This document shows positions 44,229 through 53,585 of a stretch of DNA of 64,000 nt, piece after piece. The notes beneath the pieces were generated by a model. That model made no database searches and was not told where the DNA came from. It saw only the letters and a program-made list of their open reading frames with translations. Numbering within the stretch: the stretch's first letter is position 1; each line of letters begins with the position of its first letter. The position numbers and the translations under genes are program-made. The stretch lies in assembly GCF_002277955.1 (NCBI RefSeq), contig NZ_CP018477.1:4299206-4363205 (forward strand), read 5' to 3'. The DNA comes from Thermogutta terrifontis. Its GTDB lineage: Bacteria > Planctomycetota > Planctomycetia > Pirellulales > Thermoguttaceae.

Positions 44229-44493
44229 CTGTCGGTCCTCCTTTTAAAGACCTGCGGCGTCGAGAGGGTGGAACCCTTGCCACGTTTTCAACCACTCTCG
44301 CACGCCAAACCACCCAAACACTACCACACAACCACGTGCCGGTTCCGTCACCTGCTGACATGGACTGGTGTTCATCGTCAGCGGCCCATCCGTCCGAGCC
44401 ACCTTCAAGCCGCTGTCACCGAATCAACCAGTCCCTTCATTATTAATTGTTATTATCGTAACGTCTTCTTTGAAAAGTGCAAGCTGAGTGAAT

Positions 44494-44526
44494 GAAAAAA
44501 CGTGTCGAGTTTTTCCGCTCGACACG
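44494..44526 (-). terminator. Terminator after the dihydroorotate-dehydrogenase-like gene
   Basis: Stem CGTGTCGAG/CTCGACACG at 44501-44526 with an 8-base loop; on the minus strand it is followed by TTTTTTCATT. Confidence 0.85.
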
Positions 44527-44561
44527 TTTCACTGCCCACACCAACCAACAAGCCGCAAGTT

Positions 44562-45569
44562 TCAGATGGGTACTCCTGTGAACGACGTGATGGCCTTCAT
44601 GTAGTTTCCGCGTTCGAACACTTCGGGATTCGGGCAGTTCTTGTGGCTCATGCTGCCTTTCATTTGCTCCACGGATTCATATTCCTGCTCCTCCATCCAC
44701 TGCTCGATCTGCTGGAGAAACGTCTTGATACAGCCAAACCCCTGCTTGTAGAGCACCGAAGCCAGCATGACCACATCGGCCCCTGCCAGAACAGACTTGA
44801 TCACCGCCTCTGCCGAATGTACCCCGCCGGTGAGGGCCAGAGAAGCGTTGACCTTACCGTAAAGAATGGCGATCCAGCGCAATGGCAGCAGCAACTCAAA
44901 CTCGGTGCTTAGCACCAGATGCGGTTTCGTTTCCAGTGTATCCAGACGGATATCTGGCTGGAGAAACCTGTTGAAAAGGACCAACCCGCGTGCACCGGCG
45001 TCCACCAGTTGTCTCGCAAAATGCCCCACCGAGCTGAAATAAGGACCGATTTTCACCGCCACGGGTATCGTGACCGAGGAAGCCACGGCTTTGACGAGAC
45101 TGAGATACTGGGCCTCCACTTCGGCTCCGGAACGCTCCAGATCGGCGGCCACGAAGTAGATGTTCAGCTCGATCGCGTCGGCGCCAGCCTCCTGGAACAG
45201 CTTGGCGTACCGGATCCAGGAGCCCTCGCTCGTCCCATTCAGACTGGCAATCACGGGGATAGAAAGGCACCGTTTGGCGGTGCGAATCCGGTCGAGATAT
45301 TCGTCCGTTCCCAACCGATACTCTTCCGGTTCGGGAAAATAGGAGAGGGCCTCCGCAAAGCTATCGGTACCGAACTCGTGGACGCGGGCGAGATTTTCCT
45401 CCTCTGCCAAAATCTGTTCCTCAAACAGGGATGGCAGCACAATGGCCGCTGCCCCGGCATCTTCCAGCCGTCTCTGGTTATCGAGAGATTCCGTGAGCGG
45501 GCAGGCCGCGGCCACGATCGGGTTTTTCAATTCCAACCCCAAATAACGCGTACGTAGATCGACACTCAT
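44562..45569 (-). CDS. Dihydroorotate dehydrogenase-like flavoprotein
   Basis: 335 residues with a TIM-barrel of the DHOD/PreA class: MSVDLRTRYLGLELKNPIVAAACP at the start, IPVIASLNGTSEGSWI, GADAIELNIYF, IPVAVKIGP, LTGGVHSAEAVIKSVLAGADVVMLASVLY. The N-x-Y substitutions show it is not a classical PyrD. It follows nifJ by 39 bases on the same strand; this gene pair is seen in other bacteria, suggesting an electron-transfer or redox role linked to ferredoxin. Substrate unknown. Confidence 0.85.
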   Translation of the reverse strand: MSVDLRTRYLGLELKNPIVAAACPLTESLDNQRRLEDAGAAAIVLPSLFEEQILAEEENLARVHEFGTDSFAEALSYFPEPEEYRLGTDEYLDRIRTAKRCLSIPVIASLNGTSEGSWIRYAKLFQEAGADAIELNIYFVAADLERSGAEVEAQYLSLVKAVASSVTIPVAVKIGPYFSSVGHFARQLVDAGARGLVLFNRFLQPDIRLDTLETKPHLVLSTEFELLLPLRWIAILYGKVNASLALTGGVHSAEAVIKSVLAGADVVMLASVLYKQGFGCIKTFLQQIEQWMEEQEYESVEQMKGSMSHKNCPNPEVFERGNYMKAITSFTGVPI

Positions 45570-45608
45570 GTTCAGTTCCTCCGCTGGGTTCCTTCGCTGG
45601 ATGCATCC

Positions 45609-48600
45609 TCACTCGCCATCACCGCCGGAAACTGCCCCGGAACGGGCAAGGGCCGCGCTGAGATTCTCATACAGCGCATACCGGAAATTGATGTCTTCCT
45701 GGCCAAGCTGGAACAATTGCTCGGCACGCTCGGGCTTCGAGCGACTCAAAATGGCAAACCGAGCCTGTTTGAGCGCGAAGTCCTTGAAGGCCCCCTTGGG
45801 TGGGCGACTGTCCACGTGGAGCGGCTGCTCTTTGTCACGCGGATCGTAATGGTAGAGCGGCCAGTAACCGCACGCCACCGCTTCCTTCTGGTACTCCATG
45901 CCTTTGGCCATATCGATCCCCCACCCGATGCAGTGCGAGAGGGCGATGATGAGCGACGGCCCGCGGAATGACTCCGCCGCCCGAATGACCTTGATCGCGT
46001 GCAGCGGATTGGCACCCAGCGAAATCTGGCCGACGAAAACATTTCCGTACGACATCGCAATCAGACCGAGGTCTTTCTTGCGGCTCGGTTTTCCCGCCGC
46101 TGCGAATTTGGCCACTGCTCCTCGGAAAGTGGCCTTCGACGCCTGGCCGCCGGTGTTGGAATAGACCTCCGTATCCAGCACAAGGAGGTTGATATCCCGA
46201 CCGGAAGCCAGCACATGATCGAGGCCGCCAAAACCAATGTCATAGGCCCATCCGTCTCCACCGAAGCTCCAGATGCTGCGGCGGATCAGATAATCTGCCG
46301 AGGCGATCAGATTCGCCGCATCATCACCTGGAATCTGGGCCAGCTTCTTCTTGAGTTCGGCCACCAGTTGCCGCTGCTTGGCAATCTGCTCGTCTGTCTC
46401 CTGAGGATTATTCAAAAGCTCAGTAACCAGGTTGTCACCAATCTGAGGGGCGAGCTTCTTAAGAAGCCCTGTGGCGTAATCAATCTGCTGATCGACGGCC
46501 AACCGCATGCCGAAGCCAAACTCGGCCGCGTCCTCAAACAGGGAATTGTTCCAGGTGGGGCCCCGGCCCTCGTGGTTGGTCGTGTACGGGGTGCAGGGCA
46601 AATTCCCACCGTAGATCGAGGAGCACCCCGTCGCATTGGCAATCATCATGCGGTCCCCGAAAAACTGAGTGATGAGCTTGATATACGGGGTTTCGCCGCA
46701 ACCGGCACAGGCGCCGGAGAATTCAAACAGCGGCAGCAAAAGCTGCGAGCCTTTGACCGTATCGACCGCCACCTTGCTACGTTCGATATCCGGGATGCGG
46801 AGGAAGAAATCGAAGCATGCCCGCTCCCGTTCCAGATGGTCCAGCTTGAACAGCATGTCGATCGCCTTGTGCTTCGCCACCTCCTTATCACGGACGGGGC
46901 ACACCTCCACACACAGACCGCAACCGGTGCAATCATCCGGGGCAACCTGCACCGTCATGTAATAACCCGGATATTCCTTACCCCGCCACGGAGCCGACTT
47001 GAAGCCCTCGGGAGCCTTTTCGAGAATCGCCGGCTCGTAAACTTTCATCCGAATGGCTGCATGCGGGCAGACCAGTGAGCACAGCCCGCACTGGATGCAA
47101 ATCTTCGGATCCCAGATGGGAATCTCCAGGGCAATGCTCCGCTTTTCGTATTTCGTCGTCCCCGTGGGGAACGTCCCGTCCACCGGCAGGGCACTCACCG
47201 GCAATTCGTCGCCGCGGTAGGCGATCATGGGCCCCAGCACGTTCTTGACGAATTCCGGAGCGTCCTCTGGCACCGGCGGCAGCATGTGAATCTTGGAGGT
47301 CACCTGGTTGGGGTACTTCACTTCCTGGAGCGACTCCAAAGCTTTATCCACTGCTGCAAAGTTTTTCTCAATGATCGCCGAGCCACCCTTCTTGCCGTAG
47401 GTGTCGACGATCATGTCCTTAATCTCCTTAATGGCCTGTTCCACCGGAATGATGTTGGCCAGCTTGAAGAAACAGGTCTGCATGACTGTGTTGATACGCA
47501 CACCGAGACCTGTTTCCTTCGCCACGCGGTAGGCATCCACCACGTAAAACTTCAGTTTTTTGTCGATGATCTGCTTCTGGACCTCGGCGGGCAGATGGTC
47601 CCATACTTCATCAGCCGAGAATGGACTGTTGAGGAGAAAGGTCGCTCCCTCTTCCGCGGCCGCCAGAACGTCAATCCGTTCCAGGAAGTGGAACTGATGG
47701 CACGCCACAAAATTAGCCTTGTTGATGAGATATGATCCCTTAATCGGCCGGGGACTGAAGCGGACGTGGGAGATCGTCATCGATCCCGCTTTGCGGGAGT
47801 CATACACGAAGTAACCTTGGGCGTAGAAGGGGGTATTCTCGCCGATAATTTTGACCGAGCTCCGGTTTGCTGAGACGGTCCCGTCGCTCCCCAGCCCGTA
47901 AAACAGGGCCCGCACCACGTCCGGCGGCTCAATGGACAAGTTCGGATCGTAATCCAGACTCAAATGGGTAACATCGTCTTTGATACCGACTGTGAAATGC
48001 CGCTTGGGCTGAGGCTTCTTCAACTCGTCAAAGACCGCCAGCGCCATGGCGGGGTTGAACTCTTTGGAGGACAGACCGTACCGACCTCCGATAACAAGCG
48101 GTGTCGGTGCGCCCGGGGCATGCTCCGCCCATTTCTCAGCGAGAGCCGCCACCACGTCGATGTAAAGGGGCTCGCCAATCGCTCCAGGTTCCTTGGTCCG
48201 ATCCAGGACCGCGATTCGGCGGACCGTGGTGGGAAGCGCCCGGACGAACGCTTCCGCATCAAACGGGCGATACAACCGAACTTTCACCAATCCCACCTTT
48301 TCGCCCCGCTCGACGAGATAATCGACGGCTTCTTCCACCACGCCGGTTCCGGACGCCATCGCCACGATCACGCGTTCCGCATCCGGCGCCCCCACATAGT
48401 CGAACAGGTGATACTGACGTCCAAAAAGCTGCGCGAATTTGTCCATCGCCTTTTGGACGATGGCAGGGGTCTTCATATAGAACGGATTGCACGCCTCACG
48501 TGACTGGAAGAAGACGTCCGGATTTTGGGCCGTTCCCCGCAAAACGGGCTTCTCAGGAGACATGGCCCGTTGCCGGTGTGCCCGCACCAGTTCCATATCG

Positions 48601-49187
48601 ATCATCTTCCGCACGTCATCATCGCTGAGCTGTTCGATCTTGGCCACCTCGTGAGACGTGCGAAAACCATCGTAAAAGTGGATGAACGGCACGCGGGCTT
48701 CCAGCGTCGCCGCATAAGCGATGAGGGCCAGGTCCTGTGCCTCTTGAACCGATGCCGACGCCAGCAGTGCCCAGCCGGTGCTGCGGCAAGCCATCACGTC
48801 GCTATGGTCCCCAAAGATGGAGAGGGCATGGGTGGCGACGGTGCGAGCGGTCACATGGAATACTGCCGGAGTGAGTTCCCCAGCGATCTTGAACAAATTG
48901 GGGATCATCAACAAAAGCCCCTGTGAGGCCGTGAAGGTCGACGACAGTGCTCCCCCTTGCAGGGCCCCATGACAGGCTCCCGCGGCACCCGCCTCACTCT
49001 GCATCTCCACAACCTGGGGCACGGCACCGAAGATATTCTTTCGGCCAGCAGCCGCCCAGGCATCCGGTAACTCACCCAGCGTGGAGGATGGCGTGATCGG
49101 ATAAATCGCCATCACTTCCGAGCAAAGATGAGCAATATTGGCGGTCGCCTCATTTCCCTCAACAGTTACGAAACGCTTCTCGGCCAC
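45609..49187 (-). CDS. nifJ: Pyruvate:ferredoxin (flavodoxin) oxidoreductase
   Basis: 1192-residue single-chain PFOR; converts pyruvate and CoA to acetyl-CoA and CO2 with reduced ferredoxin. Order of domains: pyrimidine-binding N-terminal domain (FVTVEGNEATANIAHLCSEV), domain II/III, two 4Fe-4S clusters (CIQCGLCSLVCP and CTGCGLCVEVCP), then the TPP domain with the proximal cluster (ACAGCGETPY, GDGWAYDIGFGGLDH, VYSNTGGQASKA). Full length for the family. GTG 49187 follows GAGGAG. Usually oxygen-sensitive, so it points to anaerobic or facultative growth. Confidence 0.97.
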   Translation of the reverse strand: MAEKRFVTVEGNEATANIAHLCSEVMAIYPITPSSTLGELPDAWAAAGRKNIFGAVPQVVEMQSEAGAAGACHGALQGGALSSTFTASQGLLLMIPNLFKIAGELTPAVFHVTARTVATHALSIFGDHSDVMACRSTGWALLASASVQEAQDLALIAYAATLEARVPFIHFYDGFRTSHEVAKIEQLSDDDVRKMIDMELVRAHRQRAMSPEKPVLRGTAQNPDVFFQSREACNPFYMKTPAIVQKAMDKFAQLFGRQYHLFDYVGAPDAERVIVAMASGTGVVEEAVDYLVERGEKVGLVKVRLYRPFDAEAFVRALPTTVRRIAVLDRTKEPGAIGEPLYIDVVAALAEKWAEHAPGAPTPLVIGGRYGLSSKEFNPAMALAVFDELKKPQPKRHFTVGIKDDVTHLSLDYDPNLSIEPPDVVRALFYGLGSDGTVSANRSSVKIIGENTPFYAQGYFVYDSRKAGSMTISHVRFSPRPIKGSYLINKANFVACHQFHFLERIDVLAAAEEGATFLLNSPFSADEVWDHLPAEVQKQIIDKKLKFYVVDAYRVAKETGLGVRINTVMQTCFFKLANIIPVEQAIKEIKDMIVDTYGKKGGSAIIEKNFAAVDKALESLQEVKYPNQVTSKIHMLPPVPEDAPEFVKNVLGPMIAYRGDELPVSALPVDGTFPTGTTKYEKRSIALEIPIWDPKICIQCGLCSLVCPHAAIRMKVYEPAILEKAPEGFKSAPWRGKEYPGYYMTVQVAPDDCTGCGLCVEVCPVRDKEVAKHKAIDMLFKLDHLERERACFDFFLRIPDIERSKVAVDTVKGSQLLLPLFEFSGACAGCGETPYIKLITQFFGDRMMIANATGCSSIYGGNLPCTPYTTNHEGRGPTWNNSLFEDAAEFGFGMRLAVDQQIDYATGLLKKLAPQIGDNLVTELLNNPQETDEQIAKQRQLVAELKKKLAQIPGDDAANLIASADYLIRRSIWSFGGDGWAYDIGFGGLDHVLASGRDINLLVLDTEVYSNTGGQASKATFRGAVAKFAAAGKPSRKKDLGLIAMSYGNVFVGQISLGANPLHAIKVIRAAESFRGPSLIIALSHCIGWGIDMAKGMEYQKEAVACGYWPLYHYDPRDKEQPLHVDSRPPKGAFKDFALKQARFAILSRSKPERAEQLFQLGQEDINFRYALYENLSAALARSGAVSGGDGE

Positions 49188-49733
49188 GGCTCAATCTCCT
49201 CTTGATCTATGCCAAATACGGCGGCAAAACTTCTTGACCCAGTCCAGTGATTACGAGCAATCCGAGACCACGAACAAGCCCATAGCCACGGCCCACAATC
49301 GCCCCGAGAGTCTTCCGAGAATGGTCCGTCAAGGTCCCCATCGCGCGGCAGACTCGCTGATACCGACCACCCGGCCGGTCGCTCGGAAAAGCCAGGACAT
49401 CAACGATCAGGTTGGCAGAAATTGCCATTCCCCTGAGATCGCACATCTCCCTGATCTCGTTTCACTCCCGGAAGCCCAAACCGTAAGCCTAACGATTTCT
49501 GCCAGTCGTTGCAAGTTGCGTCGGATCACCGGTTTTCGAAACCGGCCCGGTTTCAGCCGTCCATCGCAATTTCGTTAGCAGTTGTCACCAGCTTACAGTC
49601 GATCCGTACCTGGCCCTGAACAGCGTTCCCCGTATAATTTCACTGCTCGGTTATGACAATTTTGTCTAACGCAATTGCGACATACAATTTTCGACCGGAA
49701 CAATGTTTTGACCCAGTAAACAGGAGCATCCCC
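49188..49733. other. Divergent promoter region of nifJ and peroxiredoxin
   Basis: 546 bases without a supported gene. A perfect TATAAT at 49633-49638 and a TACAAT at 49683-49688 (TTGTCT fifteen bases before it) are candidate -10 boxes for the peroxiredoxin gene; -35 matches are weak. Confidence 0.4.
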
Positions 49734-50312
49734 ATGAAGTCCCTTGTACTCACCAAATTGACCGCCATCGCCTCGGTGTTGGGTTCGTCGCTACTCGGTG
49801 TGTTCGCCGGCCAAAAACCCGAGCAACGAGTTGAGCTTCGGGTGGGGGATGAAGCTCCAGACTTCAAACTTCCCGGGAGCGACGGCAAAACGTATCGTCT
49901 TTCCGAATTCCGTAACAAAAAGATCGTCGTCCTCGCCTGGTTCCCCAAGGCCTTCACGCCCGGTTGCACCCGTGAGTGCCGCGCTTTCGCCCAGCAAGCA
50001 GACGCGTTTTCAGGACTGCCAGTGGCATATTTTACAGTCAGTGTTGATACGCCCGAGGATAACAAACGGTTCGCCGAATCCCTCAAGGCCCAATATCCCA
50101 TTCTCAGTGATCCGACTCGGGAAACAGCCCTCGCCTATGGCGTTCTCACCAATCCTCAGGGATTCGCTCAACGATGGACCTTTATTATCGGTCCGGATGG
50201 AAAGATTCTTCACATTGACAAGCAGGTCAAGGTGGACACACACGCCCGGGATGTTGCCGATTGGATCCGCAACTGGCTGCAACAGCACCCGGAGTGGAAA
50301 CCCCAGGAGTGA
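49734..50312 (+). CDS. Exported peroxiredoxin, BCP/AhpC-TSA type
   Basis: 192 residues; ATG 49734 follows AGGAG at seven bases. A signal peptide (about residues 1-26) precedes the thioredoxin-fold peroxidase: GDEAPDFKLPGSDGKTYRLSEF, then the peroxidatic site FTPGC78TREC82, giving a BCP-like CxxxC pair. Reduces peroxides outside the cytoplasm; the electron donor is not encoded here. Divergent from nifJ, so protection of oxygen-sensitive metabolism is a reasonable guess. Confidence 0.88.
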   Translation: MKSLVLTKLTAIASVLGSSLLGVFAGQKPEQRVELRVGDEAPDFKLPGSDGKTYRLSEFRNKKIVVLAWFPKAFTPGCTRECRAFAQQADAFSGLPVAYFTVSVDTPEDNKRFAESLKAQYPILSDPTRETALAYGVLTNPQGFAQRWTFIIGPDGKILHIDKQVKVDTHARDVADWIRNWLQQHPEWKPQE

Positions 50313-50405
50313 GCCGTTTGCAACCCCAGCGATAGCCCCTGCCGTATTCGGTACCACCTCTTTGCCGGCGTATCAGAAAGTTCACTGATCCACAAACTTA
50401 ACAAC

Positions 50406-50437
50406 TCAGCCCCGGGGCGTTTGACCCGGGGCTGAGC
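50406..50437. terminator. Strong hairpin between convergent genes
   Basis: Perfect 12-base stem CTCAGCCCCGGG/CCCGGGGCTGAG with an 8-base loop. No strong T run on either side. It probably ends the peroxiredoxin transcript. Confidence 0.6.
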
Positions 50438-50491
50438 CATTAGCGGCCACTCGGCCATCGGCCGGTTTCAACTCAACTCGGACGAGTTCCT

Positions 50492-52174
50492 TCACGGATG
50501 AAGGTTTTGCGTGACGGTGGGATCGGGATGCCGCACCATCCGGCCAACGCGCATCAGACGCAAATCCGCTTCCCAGACCACCTCAGCGGATTGTCCACTT
50601 GTCGTCGCCCGAGCTGTAACAAGCTCCTCCCGATCATTCTGGTGGAGGTACTCTTTGATTTGCTGCACCCGCTTGTTCTTCGGATTCAACTGGGCGCACA
50701 CGTCCGTCATTTTCTCGATCGAGGCCCTCATTTCAAATGACGGGGCTGCCTGCTCGCCTTGAGCGACACAGTCGTCGATCGCACGTTTCAGCATCGCCAC
50801 CGCGTTCTTTCCAATAGCCACACCGGCGTATCCATTTGCAGCCGTAAAAGCCACCTCCAGCTTATCGCCGATGAGGGCCTTCTGCTCGGGCTTGAGCTTA
50901 TCGCCCAAATCGATCTCCATGAAATGGATGACGGCATCCCCATGGCGAGCGTAGTCGGGGGTCACCGTGATCCTCTCAAACAACTTGGGAAACCTTGCCC
51001 GAGCGGATTCCACAAGGTGCCCCACAAATTCCTCCGCCGCATGTGAATTGCCGACGAACTTGGCACCCACAAGTGTGAGTTGATCCGGCTTGGCCACCAG
51101 GGTCACAGCGCCCTCATACCGGCCCTGGTGGACCCAGTCATCGGCAATCCGAAGCCACTCTTCGAAGAGCTCTCGTACCAGATTGGCATCCTCCGCCTTG
51201 TGAATCCCTTTTTCGATTACCCGTTCCATTTCGGCGCGCAGCGCCTGACCAATTTTCTCCAACTCCTCTTCAGGCGGCGTCGGGAAAGTGGACGCCCACC
51301 CGGCAGAAAAGACCGCATCCGGCCAGTGCCGCAGGGCGACGAGTGGACTCGTCACGTTCTGCTGCCCCGCAAAATACCGCGCGAGATTTGTATTGGGCAG
51401 GGCAACGCAACGGCACACGCATCGCACCTTCTGGTTTTCCCGATCCACCTGCCAGCCGACGATGACTTCCTGAGTCTCCACCGTTGCCGCTGATGCCACC
51501 GCAAGAATCTGAGGAACAACTGTCGCTGCCAGGGGATGCCGTTGATCCTCACGGCGTGCCTTGTCCTTGACCTTTTCCACCCAGGCCCCCAACCGCGTAC
51601 CGAAGCTGGCCAAAACTTGCGGTACATTAATTCGGACTCCCACGTCCCATTGAGGATCAAAGCCTTCTAACCACGGTTCAGGCGAAGCCGGCACCCGCGA
51701 CACAGCCGCTTGCTTCTCACTCACATATACCCAGCCCGCACCTAAATTGGCATAAAGTTCCTTCCCCAAAAACGTGAATTTGACGACGCCGCCTTCCTTC
51801 TCCTCGATGTCGCCGATCCAGGGTTCGACCACCCCGTGGAGCGCATGGACGTCCGTTGTCGGTACAGCCGCCACCCAAACCACGCGATCTCCCCCCAGCG
51901 ACACAGCAGCCAAACCAAGGGGCCGGGAGTCATCCAAACCATTTTTCGCGAGCGTTTCCATTCGCTCCAACAGCCATCCCATGGCCCGGGTGGCTGCATC
52001 TTCCTCAGTCCCAAGGATTTCCTGAACAACCTTCATATCCGCCCGGCATTCCCGTAACGGGGCAATCCGAACCACCGCCAGCGGTTCTGCTGCCTGCGCG
52101 ATCTGTGCTAACAACAGCAGTCCCGTCAGACCCCACACAAACTTCCACAGACTCCAATCTCGCAGCAACCTCAT
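50492..52174 (-). CDS. Exported protein of unknown function, ECF sigma operon
   Basis: 560 residues from ATG 52174 (GGAGG at five bases) with a signal peptide (FVWGLTGLLLLAQIAQA). The rest is a mixed alpha/beta protein (PLAVVRIAPLRECRADMKVVQEIL..., WVAAVPTTDVHAL, FLGKELYANLG) with no recognised catalytic motif. It resembles the planctomycete exported proteins that often accompany ECF sigma genes, and its beginning loosely resembles the first gene of this operon (53586-54527). Last gene of the operon, 112 bases after the anti-sigma-like gene. Function not assigned. Confidence 0.7.
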   Translation of the reverse strand: MRLLRDWSLWKFVWGLTGLLLLAQIAQAAEPLAVVRIAPLRECRADMKVVQEILGTEEDAATRAMGWLLERMETLAKNGLDDSRPLGLAAVSLGGDRVVWVAAVPTTDVHALHGVVEPWIGDIEEKEGGVVKFTFLGKELYANLGAGWVYVSEKQAAVSRVPASPEPWLEGFDPQWDVGVRINVPQVLASFGTRLGAWVEKVKDKARREDQRHPLAATVVPQILAVASAATVETQEVIVGWQVDRENQKVRCVCRCVALPNTNLARYFAGQQNVTSPLVALRHWPDAVFSAGWASTFPTPPEEELEKIGQALRAEMERVIEKGIHKAEDANLVRELFEEWLRIADDWVHQGRYEGAVTLVAKPDQLTLVGAKFVGNSHAAEEFVGHLVESARARFPKLFERITVTPDYARHGDAVIHFMEIDLGDKLKPEQKALIGDKLEVAFTAANGYAGVAIGKNAVAMLKRAIDDCVAQGEQAAPSFEMRASIEKMTDVCAQLNPKNKRVQQIKEYLHQNDREELVTARATTSGQSAEVVWEADLRLMRVGRMVRHPDPTVTQNLHP

Positions 52175-52286
52175 GGCAACCTCCACGTAACAGACAGCCG
52201 ACACTTGGACCGCCCATCACCAGTCCCGGCACGCCGCGCTCAGGACCGCGGGCCCAGAATTCCACAGTCAAACCATCCGAAGCCTC

Positions 52287-52868
52287 TCACGGTGTCCGCT
52301 GTTCACCGGTCCGAATTTGAGCCACCAGATTGAGAGGCAGTTGGTTTTTAAGCATCTCACTCGCGATCAGAAGGTCCCGGTCCAGTCCGGCCCAGCGACC
52401 CGATTCAAGCTGAGTCAATTGAGTTTGCAACTGCTGAACCGTCCGATCCGGTGTACTCACAATGACAGCCAGTGACCGATCCGGAAAAAGCCCGATCTCC
52501 CTCGAATTGCCGTGAATCACGGCCTCGGGTGGGTTTTCCGTTTGGCCGCTCATCTTCTTCGCCACTTGTTCTGTTTTAGGCCCGACCATGAAGGGAAATC
52601 CACCGTGCCTAGCGGACGTCACCGCCAAAACCGCCAGCACGACTGCCACCGCACACCCGGCCAACGCCAATCTCACACGCAACCGCTGCCGTGAAAACAA
52701 CCAGCGCGCTGTTCGGTTTCCGCCGACCGCTCCAATCCGCGCGACCTGCCGCAGAATTCTCTGATGGAGTTCCTGCGAAAACTCCGGTCGCTCCTCCTGG
52801 GCGGCTGCTGCCAACAGCCCAGCCAACCATTCCTCCTCGTGATGATTACGATGTCGAGCCTGTCTCAT
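52287..52868 (-). CDS. Single-TM anti-sigma-like protein
   Basis: About 193 residues. A cytoplasmic N-terminus (EEEWLAGLLAAAAQEERPEFSQELHQRIL) is followed by one membrane helix near residue 70 (VRLALAGCAVAVVLAVLAV) and an outside domain. Position right behind the ECF sigma gene and topology suggest an anti-sigma factor, but no zinc HxxxCxxC motif is seen, so this is inference. Start ATG 52868 or GTG 52877; neither has a good ribosome site, which fits translational coupling. Confidence 0.65.
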   Translation of the reverse strand: MRQARHRNHHEEEWLAGLLAAAAQEERPEFSQELHQRILRQVARIGAVGGNRTARWLFSRQRLRVRLALAGCAVAVVLAVLAVTSARHGGFPFMVGPKTEQVAKKMSGQTENPPEAVIHGNSREIGLFPDRSLAVIVSTPDRTVQQLQTQLTQLESGRWAGLDRDLLIASEMLKNQLPLNLVAQIRTGEQRTP

Positions 52869-52894
52869 GGTGTACACCGATCGTCATCGATGGG

Positions 52895-53512
52895 TTACAA
52901 AACCCGCCTGTTGTTTACCTGACGACTGGGTTGTTCCTCTCGGTCCTCAAACGTGGCCGTGAACTCCTGAAGATGGGGGAGCAGAATCTTTCTCGCTCGG
53001 CAAAGAATCGTCTTCACGGCCCCCTCTGACTTCCGGACAATAACGCCGATCTCCCGAGCGCTCATCTGTTCCACGTAAAATAGCCACACGACCGTAAATT
53101 GAAGCGGAGTCAGCACACTCTGGACCCGGTCCCAAAGTCGATCGCGCTGCTCCTCATTTTCCATGCCCGTTCCATAACGCGCCTGCTGAACCGTGGGCAC
53201 GCTACCCTCTGTCAGCGACTGCCACTGGCGCCGCCGCAGAACGTTGAGCGCCACCCGATAGGCCACTGTGAAAATCCACGGCCGAAATTCAGCCCCTTCC
53301 CGAAACGACCAAAGCTTCTTGAACGCCCGCAGAAATGTTTCCTGCGTCAGATCCTCGGCATCCTGGTGAACTCCGCATTTTCGCTGCAGAAAATGTCGAA
53401 TGGGCACCTGGTACCGACGTGCAAGCTCGCCGAAGCTGCGCGTGCAGCCCCGCTTGGCTCGCTGCACGAGCTCCTCGTCGGTCAGCAATCGAAGTGACTC
53501 ATCACCACTCAT
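52895..53512 (-). CDS. ECF-type RNA polymerase sigma factor
   Basis: 205 residues. Region 2 contains DAEDLTQETFLRAFKKLWSFREGAEFRPWIFTVAYRVALNVLRRRQ; region 4 contains LTPLQFTVVWLFYVEQMSAREIGVIVRKSEGAVKTILCRARKIL. No extra C-terminal domain. Starts at ATG 53512. The operon order is exported protein, sigma, membrane anti-sigma-like protein, exported protein. Such sigma factors direct envelope stress responses in other bacteria; the signal here is unknown. Confidence 0.93.
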   Translation of the reverse strand: MSGDESLRLLTDEELVQRAKRGCTRSFGELARRYQVPIRHFLQRKCGVHQDAEDLTQETFLRAFKKLWSFREGAEFRPWIFTVAYRVALNVLRRRQWQSLTEGSVPTVQQARYGTGMENEEQRDRLWDRVQSVLTPLQFTVVWLFYVEQMSAREIGVIVRKSEGAVKTILCRARKILLPHLQEFTATFEDREEQPSRQVNNRRVL

Positions 53513-53585
53513 CGAAAGAACTTTGAACCAAATTCGACCTCCGCACGCCTCCGTTTCTCAATTGGACCACCCCCGTTACCCCTCA

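Noticed and set aside
43810-44247. Plus-strand frame with a seeming multi-helix membrane protein (Phe/Ala repeats)
   Set aside because: It is the complement of the AAKK codons of the histone-like gene, which gives false hydrophobic helices.
45999-47078. 359-residue plus-strand open frame
   Set aside because: Antisense to nifJ over its cluster and TPP domains.
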